From: Blakeslea trispora | Lineage: Eukaryota > Mucoromycota > Mucoromycetes > Mucorales > Choanephoraceae | Length of the DNA: 64,000 bases | Direction: 5' to 3' | Assembly: GCA_025331445.1 (NCBI GenBank) | Contig: JAIWNE010000124.1 | Coordinates: 1-64,000, forward strand | In this document: positions 45,564-57,154 of the stretch, one piece after another | Layout: each line of letters begins with the position of its first letter | Numbering within the stretch: the stretch's first letter is position 1 | Notes under the pieces: generated by a model | Databases searched by the model: none | What the model saw: only the letters and a program-made list of their open reading frames with translations | What the model was told of the DNA's origin: nothing | Translations under genes and position numbers: made by a program

Positions 45564-46689
45564 TTGAAAGAAAATGAAGACGAAGAAGTATGGGAGTGCG
45601 AAAACAAAGATGATGATGATGATTGTACAATCATCGATGCAACTATGGTGCCTCCTCAAATCATACGCAGATCAAGCAAAAAAACCTTTAACTCTCGCAT
45701 AGTTAGCACAGCTACTAAACTCATAGAACTATACGAGTCTCTTGAATCTGAACAAGATGAAAGAAATTTGATTGATTCTGTTGAGAATGCGATGAAAAGT
45801 GTTGAGATCAGAAGAGTTGAAGAAGTTCTTCCTCTAAAAACACGCGTCAGTGTAAAAAGAAGACCGAAAAATGTAAAGCGCAATTTGACTCATTATGAGC
45901 ATTTGCTTAAAGAAGAAGAAGATTCAAAAGAGGCTCAATTAAAACCGAAGAAGATGGAGGTAGCCATCAAAGAAAAAGAAGAAACAAAACGTAAGCTTCA
46001 AGACTTAAAAAAGTAATTACAGATAGCTAACGTATATGCAAAAAGTAGAATTGAAGATCAAAAAGAGAGCCATTAGTCAAGTCAGCTACGGAAAAGACGA
46101 TTTTGTTTTTGACATGCAATACAGACCAAACAAGCGCTCTCGCGGCAATATTAGTCAAGCTGTTCGCAGTATACTTAGCTCTTCAATCAAAGAATCCGAT
46201 ATTACTGGATATCTCGATCCTGAAGGAGATGGAAACTGTGGCTTTCGGGCTATTGCTTTCTTGGTCAACAGGAACGGCCCTAGTTATGAAGATGGTGACC
46301 AATATCTTGAGGTCAGGTCAAGAATGCTTGAAACGTATCAAAAACTTAAATCAACATACAAAGAACACTTTCCTGCCTTCCAAATCGAGAGATTGGAAGA
46401 AACCATCAAAAAAGGAATGAAGAAAAAAGAAATAGCTGAATGGTTCTACGGACCTGACTGCGCTCAAGTTGTGGCAGACACATATAGGGTCCCAGTTTGT
46501 GTATATCCCTCTGCTGAATTAGAGCATTCTGCGGTAAATCCTCCCTTGACTTTTCTGTCTCTTGAATTGCCAAACACAAATCCAAACCTGTGGCAATTCA
46601 TCTTTAAAATGGACACAACTTACACTGGTATGCAATCAGTTTGGGGATTAACCAAACGAAATTGCCGCCAGTGTATTATTACTACTTAA
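45564..46689 (+). pseudogene. OTU-like cysteine protease region of the MULE
   Basis: 45564-46016 is an acidic then basic linker with a long coiled coil. After a frame change, 46036-46689 has an OTU domain: YLDPEGDGNCGFRAIAFLV (Asp and nucleophile Cys), then YLEVRSRMLETYQKL, WFYGPDCAQVVADTYRVPVCVY. Near the end NPNLWQFIF stands where OTU proteins usually have His (WHF-like), so the third catalytic residue may be Gln. OTU enzymes remove ubiquitin-like modifiers; a role in transposition is unknown. It may be the C-terminus of the transposase polyprotein or a separate gene. Confidence 0.8.
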
Positions 46690-46830
46690 AGATAAAAGGA
46701 AAACAAGAAGAGTACAACATGTACTGGAACAAATGGCGTCAATTCTCTACAAGACAAACAAATGCTAACAAAGAAACTATAATAATTGAATAAAAATAAC
46801 CAAGTAACTACAGTGACTGAACTATATTTA

Positions 46831-46990
46831 CTTTTTTGGAAACTTGTACACAGAGTGGACAAAAAGTTGGGGGTGAGTAATAATTACTATCATGTCAAGG
46901 AAATTTGAGTGGGGTGTACGTAAGGAGTGGACAAAAATATGATGGGGTGTACGTAAAGAGTGGACGAAGTGAGTGGACCAAGTGTTAGTC
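46831..46990 (-). repeat. OTU-MULE right terminal inverted repeat
   Basis: Inverted match to 43198-43359, ending CCAAGTGTTAGTC. Confidence 0.88.
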
Positions 46991-47116
46991 GAATGTAAAT
47001 ACCGTTTGTGGCTTGCAAAATTCTGTTATTTAGAAAGATGGCTTAAGGTTCTGAACAAAATAATTGTTAAGTGTTTTTGAAGGAAAAAATGTTATATTAT
47101 TTACTAAAAAAAACGA

Positions 47117-49308
47117 CTATTGTCTTTGTGTGTTCATTCTAGTAAGGTTGTTGTATTTATCCATGAATGCTTGCAAGGCATTCAAGGATGTTTGCATGTT
47201 GCTTTTTAGAAGTTTTGCTTCTTCAAGTGTTGTAGAGTTTTGGGCTTTGAGCAGATCGTTTCGGCTGTGGTACAAAGTTGATATAATACTACTTGCTTGA
47301 GAGAGTTCGTATTGAATTTGTGATAGTTCTTCAGCAGCACTATCGTAATTTTGTTCAACGATAGGAGCATCATTAGAGAAGATGTTGATAGTAGTGGGTT
47401 GAGGGAAGCTCAAGTGAGGAGCATGAAGCTTTAACAAGTGCAAATGTTTACACAGCCTTTTGTTTTTTTGAAAGTAGTAGCTTGTACAGCTTCTGATAAC
47501 TTGGTCGTTATCAATTGAAGCAGTGTACAGCACATCCTCAGAATTAAATGATTGAATCATATAGAACTTTTCTACCTCAGCATCACCTTCTACTTCAACT
47601 TCTTCTTCAAAGAATGCAACCATTCTGCTTCTCATTTCTTCTGGAATTCTCTCAGCTTCCAACTCAACTCTTCTTCTTTCTCTTTGACCACGAGTCATTG
47701 CACCTGTGTTTTGCAAGATCCTGATCTTCTCTTTCTCAAGATCGTACTCGACTTCTTCTGTCAAAACATAGACCAATCGATCTAATATCTTGTTCCTGCT
47801 TCTCAACAAATACACAGTTTTGAGCTGGTTGTGCCAGGACTCAATGTAATTGTTGGTAAGCATATGGCTGAACTCGAGAGAATGATACGCACGACTCCAA
47901 ATCTTAAACTTCTCCTCACTGCACCACTCTTTCTCATAATAATCAAGAAACTCAGGAAAGTTTGAATATTCATCAAAGAAAGCCTTAATCTTGCGATGAA
48001 ACTCATCCAAATCTTCTTCAAACAACAGCGACCTCAGCTCAGTCATCATTTCACCTCTCATGACACGGTTGTCTGCAGGTCTTTCACCATACTTTACCTT
48101 GAGATTCAGCTGTCTGCTCCATGCCTGCGAAACATGAAACAGACAGTACTGAATCTCACAACCAGGAAAGACGTTCTTGATAGCTGTAGTTTCAGCATCA
48201 CTACAATCGATAGTTATTTGCTTAGGATCAACCATCAAACCATTGTCTTTCAAGTGCCTCAACCACTGAGTGACAGGACCCAACGTATGATAATTGGTTA
48301 TTATGTAGGCAACAGGATGACCACGATCAATCAATTCATCACGCACAACAATGCTATACAAGATGTCATTGACTCTTCTTGAAATACCATAAGTGGCATC
48401 CAAACAGAAAGTATGACATTCCTTGATAGTTGACTGTTGTGCAGGGGAAGAAAAGCCGTACGCAAAGAGAGTGCTATCATCCGAGTATGGTGCAAGATCT
48501 CCGTGAAAGATCACATAGCCTTTAGCAGGCAGAATCTCATTTAACCAGATGCTGAGAGAAGACATGTCATCATCGTGGAACAAAAATAACTTTTTGTTGA
48601 TTTAAAATAAAGAGGCAAACTGTCAGAATATAATGACCAATGCAGCTTTTTACTACTTACCTTCTTCAACTGGTTCCATACATCATGGTAGGAAATGCTT
48701 CTACCATGCAGTCTGGGCTCTTGACAATCTAACCTGCGAAGAAGGTCGATCCTGACTTGTCTAGGAAGCTTAGACTAGTTCATCAGTTGTTGCTCAGTCT
48801 CATTGTTGATGGGAAAGGCAAAAGGCAAGGTGCGCAAGTCTTCGGCTCTGTCACCAGGGGTATGATTGGCATGCGAGTTGACGGGCTGAAAGAGATAGAG
48901 GGAAGGCGTCTTGGTGTAGCAGACAACCTTCAGTTGAGCAGGACAGCCGCACTTCTTGGACTTCTTTTGAATCAAGCGACCATCTACTTTGGCTGTTGAT
49001 TCATATTTGCCTGCACGATGACACTCATGTGATTGAGCAAATACAACACGCTTAGCGCGAGTCTTCTTGGCTGAACTCTCAACATGTTCGGATTCCTCAA
49101 CTCTTCTTTTCTTTTGCTTTTTGTAAACGTTCCACTTGACTGAACATTCCTACTCGATTTTCTCAAGACATTCTTCCCAAACAGAGGCGTCAACTTTAAT
49201 TGTTTGGTTAAAAACTCTAACACCGTTATCTTCGGAAGCACTAAGAGCAGTGCTAATGTTTTCAAGATTGAATACGGTTTCGATTGCAGAAATAATAACT
49301 GATGACAT
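47117..49308 (-). pseudogene. MULE-2 transposase, two exons, two nonsense codons
   Basis: ATG 49308. Exons 49308-48661 and 48589-47117 join in phase 0 across a 71-bp intron, giving 707 codons. The N-terminal FAR1/FLYWCH-like region has C/H residues (HECHRAGKY, KKCGCPAQL, HANH). The DDE core has CHTFCLDATYGIS (Asp), ITIDCSDAETTAIKNVFPGC (Asp), CLFHVSQAWSR and NNYIESWHNQLK (Glu). The SWIM-like CTSYYFQKNKRLCKHLHLL lies near 47460, and the C-terminus is a coiled coil. In-frame TAG codons sit at 49150-49152 and 48775-48777; otherwise the frame is open. Catalytic residues are all present. Confidence 0.87.
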
Positions 49309-49427
49309 TTTTGATAACTAGAAAGTAATAGGTTTTTATGAAAAATATTATATAAAGCCTAGGTTTGTAAAAAAAATAAAAATAAAAGGAAGAGAGGAAA
49401 TCGAGTCACGCAGACAGATATTGAATT

Positions 49428-49444
49428 CTTAAGTTACCAGGAAA
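49428..49444 (-). repeat. MULE-2 right tip
   Basis: 17 bp, the exact inverse of 43173-43189. Confidence 0.7.
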
Positions 49445-51440
49445 TAGAGGATTTCGAAGATAGTAGTAGACGGAGTGGAAATCACAAAAGAAGAGGCAAG
49501 CAATTTGCTCTATGAAGAAAAGGCAAGGCTTACATAGGCGGACCATGTTACATATGCACGATACTTTGACAAGCGTTTCAGTATCCTCAAGAGCACGTGG
49601 AAACCTCCACATGGACCTTTTGGTAGATTTGCGGTGAAGGATTTCTATTTCAGCATAGAGTTTCAGCATAGAAGTTCACCCCATGTGCATATGATGCTTT
49701 GGCTTGAAAATGCTCCCACACTAACTGTAGGCGATTTATCCCTCGAATCAGAAGAAGACTCTAGATTGCAACTATGCGATAGTATTGATTCGATTATGAC
49801 TTGTGATGCAGACAATCCAGAGTATAGTGACGAGTTCAAGCAGTTGTTTCATGCAAGACAAACACACAATCATACCAGGACCTGCTTCAAGAAAAATCAA
49901 AAGGAAAAGAAGTGTCGTTTCAATATTCCAGTTTTCCCTATAGATCAAACTGTAATTTTGGATCCTTTGCCTGAAAGGAGTGAGCCCAAATACAAGGATT
50001 GGGGAGGAAAAGTGCGCAGGTACTTGGACGATAACAACAGCAACTTAGGTACATCAAGTATGACATTTGTTGATTCTCTTAATATCTTCAGATTGAGCAG
50101 AGATCATCACTTGAACGCAGTCAGATCTACATTAAAGATGACACGTGTATTTTTGAGAAGAAAAGTTAGAAATGTCAACATAAACCAATTCAACAGCAAG
50201 ATCCTAAAGCTTCATCGTGCCAACATTGACATTCAGTTCATTTTGGATCCATATGCTTGTTGTGCTTATGTCGTCGAGTACATCAACAAGAGTGATAGAA
50301 GTATCTCTGATCATTTGACAGCTGTTTTAAACGATAGTGTTAATGATAATAGTGGACCACGAAGGATTTTGCAAAATCTTGCTGCTGCTTACTATAACTT
50401 GAGTGAGGTGTCCGCGCAAGAAGCTGCATACAACTTGCTGCAGTTGCATATGTGTGAAGCTAGTAGAAAGACAGTATTCATAGCTACAGGGCTACCTGAA
50501 TACAGAAAAAGAATACTTAAGGCAAGGGCTGACTTAGAAGAGATGGATGAACGATCGCAAGAAATTTACAACAAGGGCATGATCGAGTACTATCAGGCAA
50601 GACCAGGCGGCATGGAAGACGTAAACCTAGCTCAGTTCGTTGCTTATTACGACTATGTCAGCAAGAAAAGCGTCACATCAAGGACAGAAAATGCAGACAA
50701 CTTCAACGATGATGCAGATGAAGAAGAGCCAATTTTGAACAGTAGATTGATTCCTCTTTCAAATCACCTGGGGTTTCTTAGGAAGCGAAAGGAAAGAAAA
50801 GTTATTCGGTATCACTTGCATTCTTTGGAGAAGAACCCAGATGTTCATTTTTACTCTTTGCTGATGCTCTACATGCCTTGGAGATATAGATTGTGCTGAA
50901 AGATTTAGTCAGATCAAAGAGACCATCTTAGAAAGAAGAAGAGAGTTTTCGAAGATAGCAGACGAATCAATTGAAGATTTCATTTCTGAAGCAGAACGTC
51001 GAGCAGCAGCGGAAAACGAAGAAGATGGTGCAACTGGAGATGAAGAACACGAAGGTTCACTGCCCAGAGTTTTCAATCCTTTTAAAGCTTGCAGAGCTCA
51101 AGAAACTGATCGCAGAAACGAAAATAACAATGAGAACCAACTTGAAGAAAATGTTTTGTTCATCAATTCGGGAAGACAACGCGATCTCTGGTAATGAGTT
51201 CGATCAGAAAGGATATGTTGCTCACGTTCATGATAATACCGAAGCAACATCTGTGGCTATGATTGACAAGTACACAAGACCAGAAAAGATCAGTTCTTCT
51301 GAATTCTTCAACTTGCTCTCTCAATTGAACACACTTTAAAGATCCTTTTCGAATCATGTCCTTGATCATATTAAGCACAACAAAGACTTTTGGAAGGACC
51401 CACACCATTGAGATTGTTTGTTAATGGTGGTGATGGAACC
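49445..51440 (+). pseudogene. Helitron-B Rep (HUH) nuclease and start of helicase, truncated
   Basis: The frame resumes with EITKEEASNLLYEEKARL, a TAG, then ADHVTYARYFDKRF and IEFQHRSSPHVHMMLWLENAP (HUH motif His-Val-His near 49690). The Tyr motif follows: CAYVVEYINKSDR near 50270. The frame is open to 50899. A frameshifted continuation (QIKETILERRREFSKIADESIEDF) leads to DHIKHNKDFWKDPHPLRLFVNGGDGTGT near 51360-51445, the beginning of the helicase with a Walker A that breaks off where LINE-3 starts. The Rep would nick and join DNA strands. Confidence 0.82.
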
Positions 51441-51525
51441 GGAACACCACAGCGCAGAGGAGTTTTAAAAAACCCAACAATTGAGTCTGGGATAAAATAA
51501 GTGCGGAACTCTAGTTTCGCAAGAC

Positions 51526-53031
51526 ATGGCTTCCTCTGCTAAAAAACATAACCTGCCAAATAAGGCAATTTCCCCTAATATACTGCCCAGGGCATAGGCT
51601 TCAGTTGTAAGAGGTACTGACACTACTCGTACTTCACTCTTTGCGGAAAAACAATCGAAAGACGATGCTTTTGCATCCGGATCTCAAAACCCCTTCTTGA
51701 GAGGTACACTTCCCGACTCGGTCTTCGTTGACATTACGAATGTCAAAGATGTCAAAACATTTTTCAGCAATCTCACCACTCTGTGTGCTCCTGGTGACCA
51801 ACTATGGGGACTCGAAGAGACACCTCGGGTGGAGAGCTCGAGATCTTTCATTGAATGTGTGTTCACGGAGTCTTTAGCCCGAAAGGCCGTTACAGAGGGC
51901 CTTCACCTTCCATCCTTTCAGGAGCCTTTTACGACCTTTGAGGCATTGTCAGCGGATGTTAAAATCCTCAAAATTTCCATTTCTGGTCTGCCTCGTCAGT
52001 ATGGTCGAGCTGATGGTGGAGCAACCGAACTCAAATCTGATATGTTCAGCAATCTATCCCATTTTGGTCGAGTAGTTGATTGTGGACTGGTTCGAGGTAT
52101 AGCTGGTACCTTTACCGGTCGTGGCTATGTTGTTCTGGAAGTCGAGTCTTCCTCCCCACGTACATTGCAACATGAAGTGCACTGGCAGTACTCCTACTTG
52201 TCGCCCCGTAGCAACCATAAGGACATCCGATCCAGCGAACCGGTTGATGCCATAAAGGTTTACGCTACTTGGGCGAAAATGGATCCTTACTGTCGATATT
52301 GCCACCAAAATGATCATGTCATTAGGACCTATAATAAGAGGCATGCGTCCCTAATCTGCTATAATTGTCATGAGAAAGGACATATCTCTAAGGAATGTCT
52401 AAGAAAGAACTCTGCTCCTAGCGGTTCCACAAATAAAAAAGCTAGGAAGACTCCCTCTGTGGCTAGCCCCACTGAGCCTACTACGGTAGTCAGCATCTCT
52501 GATGAACAGGATGCTGCGGTTACTGCATCAACCGCTTGTTTGGATTCTGATGCTGCTTCCAAGCCTTTGGTTGTTTCTAGTCCTCGTGTTGACGCTCGCT
52601 CCGCTGATGCAACCAGCGCAGTCTCCACCTTGGCTAGTTCTCGACGTACTATGCAGACTAGAGCTCGATCTGCCAAAGCTCCAAGTCTTGGGAATACCAA
52701 CTTAGAGCACATGGAATCTAGTTCTGTCGAACATGCTCCTTCTCCTGTGGCTCATTTGGTGCCTGCTGTTCCTCCAACAATTGCTGCTTCTACTTTTGAC
52801 TCCGACGTCTGCAAGGCTTGTGGTCAGCCAGGCCATAAACGCCGTACCCATCGCGATTGTCCATTAAACCCTAAGAATCTAAGTCCAGTTGTATCCACGG
52901 ATACTGTCACCATATCTTCTGACCATGCGGCAGAACTCATAGACTCAAGCATGGATCTTGAACTCGACGATTCTTCTATTATTCTTGATATCACAACGGA
53001 GACTGAAGTGTCTCAAAACTCAACCCTCTAA
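51526..53031 (+). pseudogene. LINE-3 ORF1, zinc-knuckle protein, one nonsense codon
   Basis: ATG 51526 (MASSAKKHN) with TAG at 51595-51597; otherwise open to TAA 53029-53031. The central part (51950-52270) is likely an RNA-binding fold (ILKISISGLPRQYG, YVVLEVESSS). It is followed by CRYCHQNDHVIRTYNK (degenerate) and CYNCHEKGHISKEC (intact CCHC), a Ser/Thr/Ala-rich linker, and a C-terminal finger CKACGQPGHKRRTHRDCPLN (about 52810-52870). ORF2 starts 10 bp after the stop, which favours reinitiation. Confidence 0.82.
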
Positions 53032-53040
53032 TTGTTTAAT

Positions 53041-56000
53041 CATGAATTTAGAAAACGATATGGCTTATTTATACTCTCACGGTGGTGTATCTTCGGATGC
53101 CCAATTTAACTTCTCGGACTCCTCTACAACACTTTTCCCCCTACGAATTGTCACTTTGAACTGTCGTGGTTTGCGTAAAGTTGCTAATCCTAAGACAAGT
53201 TCTCAGTTTATTCGGTACATTCGTACGCTCTCACTTGACATTATTGCTCTCCAGGAAACACATGCTGTATCCATTGATTTGGAATCTCAATTTCATATGC
53301 AGTTTCAAGCTGTGGATAGTATCTGGACTTCCCACTGTGGGTTGGTCTCTTTCTCTCCCGACCTTTCCTTTTCTCAGATTATTAAAAGCTCATGCGGTAG
53401 GCTTATCACTGCCACAGTGTCTCACAAGTCTGACCTTTTTGAGCCTCTCTCTATCACTGTTTTATACACACCAGCAGGCCGCAAAGAGCGCTATCCTTTC
53501 CTTCAGAATTTGATTCACTCTCTGCCATCCTCTCCTATTCTCCCAGTCCAGCCTCTACGCCACATTTTGCTTGGTGATTTTAACTACTCGATTTCGTCTG
53601 GTCTCAATGCCAAATCTCGCCGTAGTAAAGCACCCACCACATGGCTTAACCACGTTGATCGGTTTTATGTAGATGCTGTCACACCTCGTAAACAAGCAGC
53701 TCACGCTACTTTTTCCAGAGGCTTATCACAATCATGCATTGACTATATTTACGTTTCCATTGATCTCTACCCTGCTCGCACGTATGGCTCAGTTTCATAC
53801 ATGAACCCCATGTGGACTGATTATTTCTTGGTCAGAGCATGTTTCCAGCTCATTCCTCCATCGGTTTCCAATTCGCTCAATCAGACTGGTAAAGGGCTGT
53901 GGCGAGCTCACCCACGTTTAGCACAGGATCCCGTCTTTTGCGAGCGACTAGCATCTGCCCTATCACAAACAGTTGCCTCCTTCCCTGAATGGTATTATCC
54001 TACTCTGCAATGGGAATCGCTCAAGACCACTATTAGATCGATAGCTCAATCGTATTCGCGCCAAAAGGCATTTTCGCTGAAAAAGGCCGAACAGACACTC
54101 CAGGTCAAGCGTCGTATTTTGTTGAAACTCATTGATCGTTATCCCGACCGCATCAAAGATGTTTCTCCTCATCTTCGAGTGATTGAAGGCAAACTTCAGC
54201 AGCTCCAACAGTACCACACTGAAACTTTAGCTCTTCGAGCTGGCATTCGATGGCGTGAGTTGGGTGAAACATCTGCCGGCTATTTGAAGCGCACGGTTAA
54301 ACAACGATCGTCTCGCAGTCTAATTCCTCCTCTCCTTCATCCTGATACTGGACAACTGAGTACTTGCCGTGAGGAAATGCTGGATGCTGCTGCCTGCTTC
54401 TATCGTAAGTTGTATACACTTGAGGCGATTGACCAATCTTCGGTGGATGAGCTCCTGTCTTACATCCCCGATTCAGTCAGACTGTCTCCGGAGTCGCAAG
54501 AGGACTTGGTTGCTCCCTTCGTAATAGATGATCTCTTAGACGGTGTTGCTAGGTCGCCTACAAAGAGTAGTCCTGGTACCAATGGTTTACCGTATGAGAT
54601 CTTAAGGTTAATCCTTATTCATCCTGATTGTCACCCCATCGCTCTTCGAGTTTTCAACGATGCTCTGGTATTTGGATTTTTCCCTTCTTCTTGGCTGGAC
54701 ACCTCTGTCTCTCTCTTGCCCAAAAAGGGGTCCTTAGCTGACCTTATGAATTGGAGGCCTATCTCATTAATTAAAACAGATGCAAAAGTCTTCACTAGGC
54801 TGGTCAATAACCGGGTTATTGAGTGTGCTTCTGCCCTCATTAATCCTTACTAAACCGGCTTCGTTCGAGGTCGTTTCATAGCAGACAACGGTTTGTTAAT
54901 GAAGCTGGCCATGGATCATGCTCGTCAGTCTCGTTCCACGGCTATCGGTTTGTTCCTTGATCAAGAAAAAGCTTATGATAGAATCCATCCTGACTATCTT
55001 CGCCAAGTCCTTTTGAAATTTGGTTTCCCTTCATCTTTGGTTAGTGATTTGACTGGTTTGTTTTTTGAAACTCACTTTCAACTCAATGTCAACGGGTTTC
55101 ATTCTTCTCCCGTTCCCAACTACGTGGCCTTCGTCAGGGTGACCCTATCTCGCCTGTCTTATTTAATCTGGCATTTGAGCCATTGTTGCGAAGTGTCTTG
55201 GCTGACCCAGCCTTCACTGGCTTGTCCCTGCCCCATCCTCACGCTCTCTCTGTTTCTACATCTCTAAAGTTGTTAGCTTATGCTGATGACATTGTGTGTT
55301 TTCTCCACAGCCCAGTTGATTTGTCTACACTTCAACATCTCCTAGAAAGGTACTCGAAAGCGTCCAATGCCAAGGTAAACTTCCACAAAACTCAGGCATT
55401 CTCTCTTTCTGGCCGTCCCATTTCTACACCTGATTCTATCTGGAGGGTGCCGCTCACTTCCCATCACATCCTTCAATGGCACGACTGCTTTTCAACAAAG
55501 CCGTTGGTTTACTTGGGCTACCCACTGGCTACCTCGATTTCACAGGGAAACGCATTTGTTGACGAGCTGTTGTCTAAGATTGAAACCTCTTGTACCCTCC
55601 ACTCTCATCGCTCACTCTCATTTCGTGGCCGGGCACTCATCGCCAATTCCCTAATCCTCTCTAGGCTATGGCATGTCTTACGGGTTACTTCCTTTCCTGT
55701 TGCCTTTTTCAACAAGGTCTGGTCCTTGATCTCTCGGTTTATGAATCGTCGGGTATTTCCCAAATTGAGTTTCAGTTCTATGTGTTGTTCTCGTAATAAA
55801 GGTGGGCTTGGTCTGCTTGACCCACAGACGCAACAGCATTCGTTACAACTTCGTTGGCTGAAGCCTCTCCTTCTACCTTCCGCTGGCTTTGCCGATTCTA
55901 TTCTCCTCCCCCGTTTGGTCGACTGGATCCTTCATTGTACCGCCCCCTCTGCCACTGACCTATCTGAATACTGGTCTCGTTTGGACTGCCGTCTGGCTTT

Positions 56001-57048
56001 TTTGTTTTCTTCTCTTCGCCCCCCCTCCTTGACAGGGCTTAACAATGCCTGCTCACTTCTCTTTCAGGCTATGGATGCCCTTTCTCGCTCCTTTGCCTCG
56101 GTTGTCGTTAGTCCTGCCACGTTGCTATGCCTCCCCCTCTCTGAGGTTGTGATGCCTTTTGAAGACTCTCCCATCTCATCCACCCTGCTCCGGAAGCCTT
56201 GTACTTTGCTTTATGAATTTGATTCTACCTCACAGCGGCTGCAACGCAAATCCGACTCGCAATTGTACACGCATCCTACTTTGTGCCGACGCTTTTTAGA
56301 ACAGGTCCGTACCAATCGTGTCCACCTTCAACCTTTCTTCTGCAAGGCTTTCATTCCATCCACCTTTGCGTCGGTCGGTTCTAGGCCTTTTCTCCTTTCG
56401 CCCTCTCCACAGATTGTGAACGCCAACCCTATCATCCAATCCTTGGGTTTCCTTTTTGATGACGATGATATCCTGATGTCTTCCAAAGACTATCGCTCTC
56501 TTCTGGCTGTACCTGGAATCAAGTCTCCATTGTCTTCGGCAAAATGGAAGTTCTTTTGGAAACTTCCTCTTTCACACTACGACCGCATTGTGTGGTATCG
56601 CATCTTGTTAACTAAAGTCCCTTGCCGTGCAATCTTACACAGCCTGATCCCTTCGTTCTTTTCGACTGCGCTCTGCTCACTTTGTGGTACGGATGATGAT
56701 ACTTTGGAACACTATCTTTGGCTCTGTCCTCTCAAACTCACTGTCTGGTCATCCATTTGGTTCACTCACTTCGAGACGGCTTTCTCTTTGACCGCTCTGG
56801 CGCAATCCCTTCTCTCTTTGGAATTTCCTACTCCGCGTAAAGCATCTCTCAACTCTGACTCTTCGAGCATTATATGCTCGACTATTTCCAGTATTTGGCG
56901 TGCTCACTGGTCTTTAGTCTTTTCTGATATTCCTTTTACTCCACAAACTGTTATCGCCAATGCGTCGCGCCAAATTATTACCGCACATCTTGAGTCACTA
57001 ATCAAGTCTGGCATCTCGCATGCTCCTTTGTTTCCACTCGACTGTTAG
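53041..57048 (+). pseudogene. LINE-3 ORF2: endonuclease and reverse transcriptase
   Basis: ATG 53041 (MNLEND). Endonuclease: TLNCRGLR, ALQETHA, LLGDFNYS, CIDYIYVS, and then WTDYF, where relatives including LINE-2 have TDH, so the catalytic His is Tyr. RT: SSPGTNGLPYEIL, NWRPISLIKTDAKVFTRL, FLDQEKAYDRIHPDYL (Asp kept), LRQGDPISPVLFNLAFEPLL-like after a frameshift near 55110, and LLAYADDIVCFL (YADD kept). TAA at 54851-54853 replaces Gln in NPxQTGF. The C-terminus has the knuckle CSLCGTDDDTLEHYLWLC near 56670. Ends TAG 57046-57048. Confidence 0.9.
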
Positions 57049-57132
57049 CTCATATTCATCAATTAACTTCACCACAAAAACACATAATCCCCTAAAAACA
57101 TTTTAAAATCTTAATAACCCAAAAACATGCAT

Positions 57133-57154
57133 GTGACTTGATATCTATCGTCAC
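57133..57154 (+). other. LINE-3 3'-terminal stem-loop
   Basis: Outer stem GTGA/TCAC, a CT bulge, inner stem TGAT/ATCG (one G-T pair), loop ATCT, followed by TTAA. It has the same size and layout as the LINE-2 hairpin, with compensatory base changes. Confidence 0.65.

Larger units (their letters stand above)
43198..46990 (+). mobile_element. MULE with OTU protease-like region, nested in MULE-2
   Basis: Long terminal inverted repeats of about 160 bp start GACTAACACTTGGTCCACTC (43198-43359 and 46831-46990) and are nearly identical. Flanks GAATTTAA (43190-43197) and GAATGTAA (46991-46998) look like an 8-bp target duplication with one mismatch. It encodes a FAR1-like MULE transposase with a SWIM finger, then an OTU-type region. 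3793 bp. Confidence 0.85.
43173..49444 (-). mobile_element. MULE-2: Mutator-like transposon inside Helitron-B
   Basis: Inverted 17-bp tips TTTCCTGGTAACTTAAG (43173-43189) and its complement (49428-49444) delimit the insert. The Helitron Rep frame is broken exactly between them. It encodes a minus-strand MULE transposase (47117-49308). A second MULE (43198-46990) has inserted within 25 bp of its left end. No 8-10-bp target duplication could be recognised. Confidence 0.72.
41419..51440 (+). mobile_element. Helitron-B, interrupted by MULE-2 and truncated by LINE-3
   Basis: Plus-strand Helitron coding sequence in two parts, 41419-43172 and 49445-51440, separated by a 6.3-kb MULE insertion. It stops in the helicase Walker A (FVNGGDGTG) next to LINE-3, and the rest of the helicase is not found after LINE-3. 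Neither Helitron terminus was identified. Its N-terminal layout (CxxC domain, no LGxM Cys motif) differs from Helitron-A. Confidence 0.75.

Noticed and set aside
5768..55000. Recurrent stop codons as evidence for an alternative genetic code
   Set aside because: TGA, TAG and TAA all occur inside frames, mixed with frameshifts and lost catalytic residues, so decay explains them better than recoding.
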